From Holdemania sp. Marseille-P2844 (GTDB lineage Bacteria > Bacillota_I > Bacilli_A > Erysipelotrichales > Erysipelotrichaceae), in contig NZ_LT635452.1 in the NCBI RefSeq assembly GCF_900120005.1, forward strand, positions 453,668 to 517,667: a stretch of DNA of 64,000 nt. The letters are read 5' to 3'. Shown piece by piece: positions 50,551 to 58,487 of this stretch. Position numbers and translations under genes: made by a program. Every line of letters begins with the position of its first letter. Position 1 is the first letter of the stretch. The notes under the pieces are model-generated. The model had not been told where the DNA came from, ran no database searches, and saw nothing but the letters and a program-made list of their open reading frames with translations.

Positions 50551-51510
50551 TCAGAGCTGATCCAATCCCAGCCGTGCGATTTCCGCGTCGATTTGCTGCA
50601 TTTGAGCATCGCTGAGCTGCCATGTGAACGTATTGAGATTTTCCGCGACATGACGCACGCTGCGTACGCCGACCAACGCGGTGGAGACGAATGCTTTCTG
50701 CGTCGACCAGTTGATCGCAACCTGACTGACTGGAACCTGATGTGTCCGGGCAATTTCATCCAGCGTTGCCATCAGCTCCATGACGCGGGGGAAGATCTCC
50801 GGCTTAAAGCCTTTATAGAAGGACAGCCGGACATCGTTGGCCGGCCAGTCGGGAACCTCGCGGAACCGGCCGGTCAGAATCCCGCCGCTTAAGGAACCAT
50901 AGGTCATCGTGTCGATGCCATGTGCGGCACACCATTGCATCAATGGCTTATAACGCTGATCGATCATCGAGAAGGGCGGTTGAACGACGTCGATCTGACC
51001 GTATTTCATCGCTTCCTCCAATAACGGCTGATCGCAGTTGGACAAGCCGATATAGCGGATTTTTCCCTGCTGCTTTAAGAAGTTCAGGGCACACATCGTT
51101 TCCGCAATCGGCGTGTGCGTATCCGGCCAATGCAGGAAATAAAAATCGACGTAATCGGTCTGGAGGTTGCGCAGCGAGCTGGCCATTTCCTCCATGACTG
51201 TACCGAAACGGGCGTCGCGGAATACGCCGCCGGTGAATAAATCATTGTGCGTGCCGAACTTCGTGGAAATTAAAATCTCAGACCGGTTCAGACCCTGGAT
51301 CGCTTTGCCGACGATCTGTTCCGAGCTGTGGTTGCCATAGTTGGGTGCTGTGTCGATCAGGTTGACGCCGCCCTGGATCATCGCGCGGATTGCTTCGATC
51401 GCTTCGGTTTCGCTCATCGCGCCGTTCCAGCGCAGGCTGTCCAGCCCCCAGGTGCCGACGGCCAGCTGACTGACGTCGACGTTGGCGTTTTTAAAATGAG
51501 TCATGCGCAT
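50551..51510 (-). CDS. Aldo/keto reductase
   Basis: This 319-residue NADPH-dependent reductase has the AKR catalytic tetrad: Asp in NLIDTAPNYG, Tyr in APNYG, Lys in ILISTKFG and His in FYFLHWPD. The C-terminal cofactor region is SQVAINWSTQ followed by ALVGVRSVRHVAENL. It is the last gene of the leftward operon (IolB-like isomerase, transaldolase, iron alcohol dehydrogenase, this gene). It probably reduces an aldehyde or ketose intermediate of the pathway. AAGGATGATC lies ahead of the start. Confidence 0.85.
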   Translation of the reverse strand: MRMTHFKNANVDVSQLAVGTWGLDSLRWNGAMSETEAIEAIRAMIQGGVNLIDTAPNYGNHSSEQIVGKAIQGLNRSEILISTKFGTHNDLFTGGVFRDARFGTVMEEMASSLRNLQTDYVDFYFLHWPDTHTPIAETMCALNFLKQQGKIRYIGLSNCDQPLLEEAMKYGQIDVVQPPFSMIDQRYKPLMQWCAAHGIDTMTYGSLSGGILTGRFREVPDWPANDVRLSFYKGFKPEIFPRVMELMATLDEIARTHQVPVSQVAINWSTQKAFVSTALVGVRSVRHVAENLNTFTWQLSDAQMQQIDAEIARLGLDQL

Positions 51511-51602
51511 AATTTAGATCATCCTTTCATCATTGATGCCGGAAAAAAACGGGAAGTCCTGGGCAGGGGAGAAACTTAGGGGCTAAGAAAGATCTGAAGG
51601 AT

Positions 51603-52754
51603 TTACCACAGCTGTTTATACAGCTCGATCATCGCCTGTTCCGTTATCGGCTTGCGGGTGTTGGCCGGGGAGCCGGAAACGTTGGCGTCATGGGCCATTT
51701 TTTCCAGCGAATTCATGAACTGATCCCGATCGACATTCAGCTGCGCCAAGGTTGGCACGTTCAGCCGGGCTAACAGCGCGGACAGATTTTCAATAAACAG
51801 ATCGGCCGCCTGTTCATCATCCTCACACTGTGTCATATCGCAATAACGCGCCAGATCCGCAAACCGGGCCACTGCGCCATCCTTAACATATTTCATGCAG
51901 ACTTCCAACAGCACGGCGTTGCTTAAGCCATGCGCGATATGGAACAGCGCGCCGATCGGACGGCTCATGCCATGGACGATCGTTACCGAGGAATTGTTGA
52001 AGGCGATCCCGGCTTCCAGCGCCGCCAGCGACATCTGGATCCGGGCTTCCTCATTGTCGCCATGCTCATAGGCATTTGTCAGATTGTTGAAAATCCGCTT
52101 GACGGCGCTGAGCGCGAAGGTGTCGGAAAGTGGCTGGGCCAGACGGGAGGTGTAGGCTTCAACCGCGTGGCACAGGGCGTCGATGCCGGTCGCGCTGGTC
52201 ACGCCCTTGGGCGCGGTCATCGTGAACTGCGGGTCGATGATCGCCAGATCCGGAATCAGACTGCCGCCTTTTAAAAGCATCTTCACGTCGTTTTCCGTGT
52301 CGGTGATGATCGTGAACTGGGTTGCTTCCGAACCCGTGCCGGCAGTCGTCGGGATCGCGACCTTCTTCGGCAGCGGCGTTTCCACCGGCTGACCCATGTA
52401 GGAATTCAACGGCCGGTTTGGATCGGCGCTCATCATCGCGATCGCCTTCATCGAGTCGATCGGCGAACCGCCGCCCAGCGCGATCAAGAAGTCGCAGTGT
52501 TCCGCCTGATATTGCTTCAAGCCGTCGATGATCATCGTATCGCATGGCTCACTGTTGATTTGAGCATAAATCGAATATCCGACATGATGTTGATTCAGCA
52601 CTCTCAGCACCTTGTCCAGATTGCCGAGCTTGATCATCATCGAATCGGTGACGATCAGCGCCTTTTTGCCTAACGCGGCCAATGCGGGACCGGCCATTTC
52701 CAGAGCGCTTGAACCGTTGATGATTTTAGCGGGTGTTAAAAATAGATTTGCCAT
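51603..52754 (-). CDS. Iron-containing alcohol dehydrogenase
   Basis: This 383-residue group III alcohol dehydrogenase has the NAD-binding motif GGGSPIDSMKAIAMM near residue 95 and TAGTGSEATQFTIITD, with the metal-binding His cluster in IVHGMSRPIGALFHIAHGLSNAVLLE near residue 265. Homologues reduce short aldehydes such as lactaldehyde, 3-hydroxypropanal or sulfolactaldehyde. In this operon it follows a transaldolase gene, so the aldehyde that transaldolase releases is its natural candidate substrate. Confidence 0.87.
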   Translation of the reverse strand: MANLFLTPAKIINGSSALEMAGPALAALGKKALIVTDSMMIKLGNLDKVLRVLNQHHVGYSIYAQINSEPCDTMIIDGLKQYQAEHCDFLIALGGGSPIDSMKAIAMMSADPNRPLNSYMGQPVETPLPKKVAIPTTAGTGSEATQFTIITDTENDVKMLLKGGSLIPDLAIIDPQFTMTAPKGVTSATGIDALCHAVEAYTSRLAQPLSDTFALSAVKRIFNNLTNAYEHGDNEEARIQMSLAALEAGIAFNNSSVTIVHGMSRPIGALFHIAHGLSNAVLLEVCMKYVKDGAVARFADLARYCDMTQCEDDEQAADLFIENLSALLARLNVPTLAQLNVDRDQFMNSLEKMAHDANVSGSPANTRKPITEQAMIELYKQLW

Positions 52755-52766
52755 TGTCGTTCCTCC

Positions 52767-53822
52767 TTATTTGATCATGTAGCCGCGGATGAGTTTGACT
52801 AAATCGTCATAGCCGCCCAGAAACTGATTCATCGTCGCCAAAAACGCGCCGTAGTGCTCAAACGCTTCCGGCTTTAACCCATCCTCAAAGTATGCTTTTT
52901 TGAATTCATCCAGCTTCATCAGCTCGTTGATCAGCTCGTCTGCGACCGGCGTGTCGATGTTGTTTTGGATCACGACGTCGCTGCCGTTGTATTTGCGCTG
53001 CCAGTCGCTGGTGATCGTCAGAACGATATCCCCGCCGATGAATTCTTCCCAATGATGCTGATTGCGGAAGGCCGCGACCAGCAGCTTTGTCCGATAGCCG
53101 CGTTCCTTGTATAACCGGTAGGCGTTTTTGACGACCGCTACGCCCGCCATGTCCAACGCTTCCGCGCTGATCATCACGTCGTGCTGCTTGACCCAGGCTT
53201 TTAAGTAATCGTCGGTCCGGCCGGCCATGATCGTGCAGACCGGATGCATTTCCGCCGTGGACAAGCCTTCCGCTTCCCGCCGCGCCAAGCCGCGCTCCAC
53301 GGCTTCGGCGACCGCAATCGCCTGGGCGCAGGTGAACGAGACTGTCGCATTGATACTGACGCCGCGGTAGGTCAATTCCTCAAACGCTTCGATGCCGGCC
53401 TTGGAGGTCGGGGCTTTGATCTGGGAATTGGGCACGGTGGCCGCCAGCTCGCAGGCCTGCTCGACCATCTTGTCCTTGCTGCGGTAGAACTTGGCGTTGG
53501 TCTGAAACGAAATCCGGCCTTTCTGACCATGGCTTTCCTCAAACATCGGCAAAAGCAGCCGGCTGGCTTTGGCGCCTAACGCCTTGATCACATCCCAGGC
53601 GACCTCATCCTCGGTGTAAGCCGGATGGGTGCTGATGATTTCTCTGATGGTCTCTTCCCATTCGGGCAGTTCCTTCTTTAAGACGTTGCCGACGATGACC
53701 GGGTTGGTGGTTGCGCCGCTGGCGCCGTTGTCGATTGCATATTGCAGCTCCTTGCAGCTGCAGGAGTCGTTCCACACTTCCGTCTGCGGGAAGCGGGTGA
53801 CCATTTCGTATAATTTATTCAT
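52767..53822 (-). CDS. Transaldolase-family enzyme
   Basis: This 351-residue TIM-barrel aldolase of the transaldolase family has an N-terminal phosphate/sugar site NGASGATTNPVIVGNVLKKE, an active-site Lys region in NSQIKAPTSKAGIEAFEELTYRGVSINATVSFT, and the C-terminal VCTIMAGRTDDYLKAWV. The family transfers a three-carbon ketol unit. It lies between an IolB-like isomerase and an aldehyde dehydrogenase or reductase, where it would cleave a hexulose-type intermediate. It is distinct from short fructose-6-phosphate aldolases (220 residues). AGGAGAAAT precedes the start. Confidence 0.85.
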   Translation of the reverse strand: MNKLYEMVTRFPQTEVWNDSCSCKELQYAIDNGASGATTNPVIVGNVLKKELPEWEETIREIISTHPAYTEDEVAWDVIKALGAKASRLLLPMFEESHGQKGRISFQTNAKFYRSKDKMVEQACELAATVPNSQIKAPTSKAGIEAFEELTYRGVSINATVSFTCAQAIAVAEAVERGLARREAEGLSTAEMHPVCTIMAGRTDDYLKAWVKQHDVMISAEALDMAGVAVVKNAYRLYKERGYRTKLLVAAFRNQHHWEEFIGGDIVLTITSDWQRKYNGSDVVIQNNIDTPVADELINELMKLDEFKKAYFEDGLKPEAFEHYGAFLATMNQFLGGYDDLVKLIRGYMIK

Positions 53823-53886
53823 GTATTTTTATTTCTCCTTTACTTTAACAGGCTGACCGCCTTGACAAGACTTGGCGTTGTTTTGC

Positions 53887-53928
53887 AGGACCGCTGCCCG
53901 GCAAGGCATTTGCCGCTGTCCTTTTTTT
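53887..53928 (+). terminator. Rightward terminator inside the leftward operon
   Basis: AGGAC (53887-53891) pairs with GTCCT, with an inner GGCA/TGCC stem, followed by seven T. It points against the genes on both sides. Confidence 0.6.
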
Positions 53929-53988
53929 CGAAGACGGACGGATTCTGCGCGATGGCTGAGCGGACCTGAGGAATGAAGGGGTTATGGC

Positions 53989-54777
53989 TTATTGATCAAG
54001 CTGGAAGAATTCGGCATCCGGATCGTTGACCCATTCATGATCGGGGTCGAAGGTGCGCGTCTTGATCCACGGATTGTTTTTTAGATGCGGAATCATCCAG
54101 ACATAGAACATCGCGTAGCCCGGCGCGGCATTTTGCGGATGGGTCAGACCGCCGGGGATCATCGCGACGCTGTTGTGCGTGATTTTATAGACCTCCTCGC
54201 CCATGAAGCAGCTGCCGAAGCCCTGCGGATGATCGAACTTGTAGAAGTAGACCTCCGGCTGGGGATGATGATGCGGCGGATAACTGCTCCAGAAGCCTGG
54301 AAAGTTGGTGATTTCCCCCAGCACCATGTTGGAATATGGCGTGCGCTGGTAATCCAGGATCGTCGTGACCTGGCGCTTGGTCGTGGCAGCCAGCTTGCCT
54401 TCGCCGAAGAACTGTTTGTCGATGTTGGACTTATCATACAGCACGGCCGGGAAGATCCGCGGGTTTTCCTTCTGTTGGACCAGCACCTCGCCATCTTCCT
54501 CAAAGACCAGCGTCACCGGCGTGTTCCGGCAGACGTGCAGGCAGGTCGCGTCGTCGTGGAAGCAATCCTTCCGCACGGCGCTGACCGCTTTGCCTTCATA
54601 TTGATAGACAACAGTTCCGCTCAGCAGCAGCAGCGCCGTTTCCTGATCCTTTGACTGGATCGGCCAGGACTCGCCTTTATGGGCGATTAACAGTTGAACG
54701 TTCATGAACATCCGGTCTTTTTCACTGTCGCAGATCTGATTGAAACCGGGATGCAGATCCTCATTTTTTCTTAGCAT
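53989..54777 (-). CDS. IolB-like cupin isomerase (KduI/IolB family)
   Basis: This 262-residue bicupin matches the IolB/KduI isomerase family: metal ligands in the YPPHHHPQPEVYFY cluster, and the sequence VYQYEGKAVSAVRKDCFH in the first cupin. In inositol breakdown IolB isomerises 5-deoxyglucuronate, but no iolC, D or E is nearby. It could instead make a ketose for the adjacent transaldolase. I chose the ATG at 54777, eight bases behind AAAGGAG. The promoter and operator lie at once upstream. Confidence 0.78.
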   Translation of the reverse strand: MLRKNEDLHPGFNQICDSEKDRMFMNVQLLIAHKGESWPIQSKDQETALLLLSGTVVYQYEGKAVSAVRKDCFHDDATCLHVCRNTPVTLVFEEDGEVLVQQKENPRIFPAVLYDKSNIDKQFFGEGKLAATTKRQVTTILDYQRTPYSNMVLGEITNFPGFWSSYPPHHHPQPEVYFYKFDHPQGFGSCFMGEEVYKITHNSVAMIPGGLTHPQNAAPGYAMFYVWMIPHLKNNPWIKTRTFDPDHEWVNDPDAEFFQLDQ

Positions 54778-54794
54778 TGTGAACTCCTTTCTGC

Positions 54795-54836
54795 TTGTCA
54801 CAGGGATTCAACTTGTCTATAATGGAGAAAGTTGAA
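54795..54836 (+). promoter_or_regulatory. DeoR gene promoter with palindromic operator
   Basis: TTGTCA (54795-54800), 17-base spacer, TATAAT (54818-54823). The inverted repeat TTCAACTT (54807-54814) and AAGTTGAA (54829-54836), 14 bases apart, surrounds the -10 box and is the natural site for the DeoR protein. It would control both directions. Confidence 0.75.
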
Positions 54837-54852
54837 AGGTCGGGGAAAAACC

Positions 54853-55605
54853 ATGAAATACAATCGTTTGCAGGAAATGGAAGCCTATATCCGTAAAAAC
54901 CGCTCGGTGAGCAACGAGGAGCTTCAGCAGCTGTTCAATATCTCCGTGCAGACGCTGCGCCGGGATTTGAAGGAACTGGAGGACCGCAATGTGATCACCA
55001 AGGTGTACGGCGGCGTTCTGGCCAAACCGGAAAAGATCAGCGCGGCGACCTTGCCGACTTTATCTTCCCGGCTGCGCACCAACGCGGCGGCCAAGGATCG
55101 GATCGGTCAGCTGGCGGCGCGGCAAGTGCAGGACGGCGACGTAATTTTTGTGGATTCAGGTTCCACCGCCTATACCATGATCCCCTATCTTCATCAACAG
55201 GAGGTCACGGTGATCTCTCATAGCCTGCATGTCATGAACGCGCTGACGGAAACAGAGAATCTGACGGGCATCTGCCTGGGCGGGAAGCTGAGAAGGGAAA
55301 CCCAGACCTTCTTCTCCGATACCTCGTTTTATCCGTACTACTATAATAAAGCGTTCATTTCCACGGTCGGCCTGTCGATTTCCAAGGGGCTGACGAATAC
55401 CGATTTCAATGAAGGGGTGATCAAGCGGCATGTGATCCAGAATTCTGCGGAGGTCTGGATCGTCGCCGATCACTCGAAATTCGGTACGGTGGCGTTTAAC
55501 AAGTTTTTCGATCTTGAAGGCATTACCGGAATTATCACCGATGAAGAACCGAGTGAAAAATACCGGCAATACTTCAAAAATCTCAAAATCCAGTTGATTG
55601 ATTAA
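54853..55605 (+). CDS. DeoR/GlpR-family transcriptional regulator
   Basis: This 250-residue repressor has an N-terminal helix-turn-helix (NEELQQLFNISVQTLRRDLKELEDRNVITKVYGG, residues 20-55) and a sugar-phosphate-binding C-terminal domain (GDVIFVDSGSTAYTMIPYL, later VADHSKFGTVAFNKFF). Divergent from the isomerase-transaldolase operon, it is likely relieved by a pathway sugar phosphate. Similar half-sites TCAACTTG are clustered downstream at 55658-55713, so it may also touch the PRD operon. AGGTCGGGG lies ahead. Confidence 0.87.
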   Translation: MKYNRLQEMEAYIRKNRSVSNEELQQLFNISVQTLRRDLKELEDRNVITKVYGGVLAKPEKISAATLPTLSSRLRTNAAAKDRIGQLAARQVQDGDVIFVDSGSTAYTMIPYLHQQEVTVISHSLHVMNALTETENLTGICLGGKLRRETQTFFSDTSFYPYYYNKAFISTVGLSISKGLTNTDFNEGVIKRHVIQNSAEVWIVADHSKFGTVAFNKFFDLEGITGIITDEEPSEKYRQYFKNLKIQLID

Positions 55606-55627
55606 GTCCGGACAAGCCGGGCTTTTT
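55604..55627 (+). terminator. Terminator of the DeoR gene
   Basis: AAGTCCGG/CCGGGCTT (one G-T pair) and a T-run. It begins on the stop codon. Confidence 0.75.
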
Positions 55628-55657
55628 GATTGCCTGGACAAGCTTATCATAGTGTCT

Positions 55658-55713
55658 GTTGATCAGGTTGTCAACTTGGTTTTGAGAAGGTCTTGGTTAA
55701 CTTGATCAACTTG
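55658..55713. promoter_or_regulatory. Cluster of DeoR-type half-sites
   Basis: GTTGA/TCAAC form an inverted repeat (55658-55662 and 55671-55675, eight bases apart). Further half-sites TTAACTTG (55697) and TCAACTTG (55706) follow. They resemble the TTCAACTT operator at 54807. Confidence 0.5.
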
Positions 55714-55794
55714 TGATTCTTCGAGAAAAGTATTAAAAAAGCTTTTATAAAAGGGATATTCATGCTTTTTCCCCAGCTTCGCGAAACAACAAGC

Positions 55795-55852
55795 AAAAAA
55801 TTACCGGATTTCTGTTCCCGTTTTTCTTTCAGCCGGAACAGGAAAGTATGCT
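55795..55852 (+). promoter_or_regulatory. PRD operon promoter with activator element
   Basis: AAAAAATTACCG (55795-55806), seven bases, GTTCCCG (55814-55820), three bases, weak -35 TTCTTT (55824-55829), 17 bases, -10 TATGCT (55847-55852). The layout is identical to the EIIB promoter at 58381. Confidence 0.75.
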
Positions 55853-55883
55853 ATTTTATTGACGAGGGAAGGGCGGTGACAAA

Positions 55884-57851
55884 ATGAATGATCAAAAGTC
55901 TAATTACTACACCCAGCTGATCTTGAAGGCGCTGCTGAATAAAGAGATGGTGACCACGGGCCAGCTGGCGGAAGAAATTGGACTGTCAGAAAAAACGATC
56001 CGCACTAAAGTGGAAGTGATCAACAACATGCTGCTGGACAACCAGCTGGGCGAGATATGCAAGAAACCCCGGATCGGGATCTGGCTGAATGCGGATGCGC
56101 AGCAGCGGCTGAAGCTCAATTCGCTGATCAACAACTCGACGAATATGGACGTACTGCAAAACGATCAGGTCCGCACCGCAACAGCGCTGAAGCTGATCTT
56201 GAAAAGCACGAAGAACAACACGCTGACGACCAAGCAGCTGGCCTCCCAGCTCTATCTCAGCGTACCGACGACGCTCAAGGTGATCAACGACTGCCGCAGC
56301 TGGCTGAAGCTGTTTAACATCGAGCTGAACGTCGTGCGCAACAAGGGGCTGGAACTGGCGTACAACGAGGTGTCCTACCGCCTGGCATTGAAGCATTTCA
56401 TTCTGAAATTCGATACCGAGACCAACGTCGAGGAAAGTATCCTGTTTTTTATGCCGGGACTGGATCTTGATGCGATCCGGCGGGGAATCATGGAAACGGA
56501 AAAGGAATGGAGCTTTGAGTTCGCCGAGGAATCCTTCAACGAGGTGCTTGTTTACGCATCGCTGGCGATCTATCAGAACCAGCAGGAAAATGGCCGCAAG
56601 CTGAAATTTTCAGATGAAGAGCTGGAAATGCTTCAGAAGTACAACGAATACAGCTTTGCCGAAGCGATCTTTAAAAAGCTCGGGGCGCATTTCAACATGA
56701 CGCTGCCGACTGAGGAAAAAGCGTTTTTGTCAATCCAGATCCTGTGCTCCAAGCTGATCGACAGCGGCTACAGCGCCGACAGCGGCGAGGTGCTGCGGGA
56801 ATATGACAACAAGCTGCAGGAATTTGTCCGCAAGATCATCTCCGTTGTCAGCAACGTTCTCAACGTCGATCTGACGCATGACGACGCGCTCTATCACGGC
56901 CTGTTGATTCACATGCGGCCGACGCTGTTTCGGCTGCGCTATGAACGTGGACATACCAACGGGCTGACCAGTTATATTAAAACGGAATACAAAAAGACCT
57001 TCCGGGTTGCCTGGCTGATCTCCGTTCTGTTTGAGGAATATTTCGATCTGAAGGTCAGCGAGGATGAGCTGGGCTATATCGTGCTGTATATCCAATCCGC
57101 TCTGGAGCGCAATGAGAATCCGGTCCGGACGATGCTGGTCAGCGCTTCGGGCATGGGCATCAACCAGATGCTGTGCGACAAGATCTGCCGCTCGTCCAGC
57201 CTGATTCATTCGGTGAAGGTGGTCAGCGTCCATGATTTCAAGATTGAAAAAGTCACGGACGTCGATTTGATTTTGACGACGCGCGAGCTGCAGCTGAATG
57301 ACCCGCGGATCGTGGAGATCGACGATTTCCTGTCCGACGCTTCGATTCAGAAAATCAACCACTGGATCCGCAACACGATTCTCAACAAGGTCAGCGAGGC
57401 GCAGTTCGACGCGGACTGCCACCAGCTGTTTGAGCCGGATCTGATCTTTACGCATCTGAAAATTGACGACAAGCCGGCGCTGCTGAAGTATTTATGCGAT
57501 CATCTGGTCCGCAAGGGCTATGTCACGCGCAAGTATGTCAAGACGGTCCTGGATCGTGAAGCGTTTACGCCGACGTCGATCGGCAACGGCGTTGCGATTC
57601 CTCATGGCGATCAGAACGAGATCAACGAAGCCCGGGTCGTCATCGCCACGCTGGAAAAACCGATCTTGTGGGACAGCGAAATGGTCGACGTGATCTTTCT
57701 GTTAGTCGTGAAAATGACCAATGACTTTGAGATCCGCCGCACCCAGGCTTTCTATAAGCAGTACATCAAGCTGGTCGGAACCGACGAGCAGGTCAACGTC
57801 CTGCGGAATTTCCAGACCAACGTCGATTTTTACAAATATTTAATCAAGTAA
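55884..57851 (+). CDS. PRD-containing PTS-controlled transcriptional activator (MtlR/ManR type)
   Basis: This 655-residue activator has an N-terminal winged helix (KEMVTTGQLAEEIGLSEKTIRTKVE, residues 18-42) and a second helix-turn-helix (TTKQLASQLYLSVPTTLKVI). PRD1 and PRD2 (residues 160-400) follow, then an EIIB-like domain (MLVSASGMGINQML) and an EIIA-like domain ending near IPHGD (His for phosphate). The EIIB-like motif has Ser where the phosphorylated Cys normally stands. It is normally toggled by HPr and EII phosphorylation. It activates the PTS genes that follow and, from the shared element, probably uxaB and itself. GGGCGG lies ahead of the ATG. Confidence 0.88.
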   Translation: MNDQKSNYYTQLILKALLNKEMVTTGQLAEEIGLSEKTIRTKVEVINNMLLDNQLGEICKKPRIGIWLNADAQQRLKLNSLINNSTNMDVLQNDQVRTATALKLILKSTKNNTLTTKQLASQLYLSVPTTLKVINDCRSWLKLFNIELNVVRNKGLELAYNEVSYRLALKHFILKFDTETNVEESILFFMPGLDLDAIRRGIMETEKEWSFEFAEESFNEVLVYASLAIYQNQQENGRKLKFSDEELEMLQKYNEYSFAEAIFKKLGAHFNMTLPTEEKAFLSIQILCSKLIDSGYSADSGEVLREYDNKLQEFVRKIISVVSNVLNVDLTHDDALYHGLLIHMRPTLFRLRYERGHTNGLTSYIKTEYKKTFRVAWLISVLFEEYFDLKVSEDELGYIVLYIQSALERNENPVRTMLVSASGMGINQMLCDKICRSSSLIHSVKVVSVHDFKIEKVTDVDLILTTRELQLNDPRIVEIDDFLSDASIQKINHWIRNTILNKVSEAQFDADCHQLFEPDLIFTHLKIDDKPALLKYLCDHLVRKGYVTRKYVKTVLDREAFTPTSIGNGVAIPHGDQNEINEARVVIATLEKPILWDSEMVDVIFLLVVKMTNDFEIRRTQAFYKQYIKLVGTDEQVNVLRNFQTNVDFYKYLIK

Positions 57852-57891
57852 TTTCAGTAAGCAAAGCTACGATAAGGAGAGAAAACAACGT

Positions 57892-58344
57892 ATGGCATTA
57901 GCGGATATTCTGGATGAAAACATCATCGACCTGCATTTAAAGAGCACGACGAAAGACGAAGTGCTCCATGATTTGAGCGCGCACCTGCTGGAAGCGGGCT
58001 ACATTGAAGACATCGAACAGTTCGTCAAGGACATTTATGTCCGGGAAGCGGAAGGGATTACCGGCATGGGCAACCACATCGCGATTCCTCATGGCAAAAG
58101 TCATGCCGTCAAAAAGATCGGGATCGCGATCGGCCGATGCGAAAATGAGATCGAATGGGAAAGCTACGACGATGAGCCGATCAATCTGGTCTTCCTGTTC
58201 TGCGTCAGCGACGACGCTGATTTCGCGTCCAATCACATGATGCTGCTGGCGGAGCTGGCCGGCAAGCTGGGCAACGACGAACGCGTGGAGAAGCTGCAGA
58301 AGGTTACAACAAAGCAGGAGTTGATTAATTTATTCCTCAACTAA
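57892..58344 (+). CDS. PTS fructose-type EIIA
   Basis: This 150-residue cytosolic EIIA (fructose/mannitol type) has the active-site His in GMGNHIAIPHGKSHAVKKIG near residue 65 and the C-terminal ELAGKLGNDERVEKLQ. It takes phosphate from HPr and gives it to EIIB. AAGGAGAG lies before the ATG. It follows the PRD activator gene by about 40 bases and belongs to that transcript. A promoter with the activator element precedes the next gene. Confidence 0.92.
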   Translation: MALADILDENIIDLHLKSTTKDEVLHDLSAHLLEAGYIEDIEQFVKDIYVREAEGITGMGNHIAIPHGKSHAVKKIGIAIGRCENEIEWESYDDEPINLVFLFCVSDDADFASNHMMLLAELAGKLGNDERVEKLQKVTTKQELINLFLN

Positions 58345-58352
58345 TGACCAAA

Positions 58353-58396
58353 ATTACCGTAATTTAATCGTTACTTAATCAAAAAATTACCGTAAT
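58353..58396. promoter_or_regulatory. Twin palindromes between EIIA and EIIB
   Basis: ATTACCGTAAT, an 11-base palindrome, occurs at 58353-58363 and 58386-58396, exactly 33 bases apart (three helix turns). The second lies in the proximal half of the activator element. Confidence 0.6.
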
Positions 58397-58438
58397 AAAG
58401 TTCCCGCAGTTGTTAAACTAAAGCGCTTGCAACATGAT
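58381..58438 (+). promoter_or_regulatory. EIIB-EIIC-aldolase promoter with activator element
   Basis: AAAAAATTACCG (58381-58392), seven bases, GTTCCCG (58400-58406), three bases, -35 TTGTTA (58410-58415), 17 bases, -10 CATGAT (58433-58438). Confidence 0.75.
58419..58432 (-). promoter_or_regulatory. Probable CcpA (cre) site
   Basis: The complement reads TTGCAAGCGCTTTA, close to the cre consensus WTGNAANCGNWNNCW. It fills the spacer between -35 and -10, so bound CcpA would block transcription. Confidence 0.55.
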
Positions 58439-58487
58439 AAATTATGATCATGCCAAAAGAACAAAGACGGATGGGAGGTGAACCCAA

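Noticed and set aside
54085-54654. 189-residue frame antisense to the IolB-like gene
   Set aside because: The cupin motifs on the other strand explain the open frame.
56730-57455. 241-residue frame antisense to the PRD activator
   Set aside because: It is a shadow of the PRD and EIIB-like domains, with no start signals.
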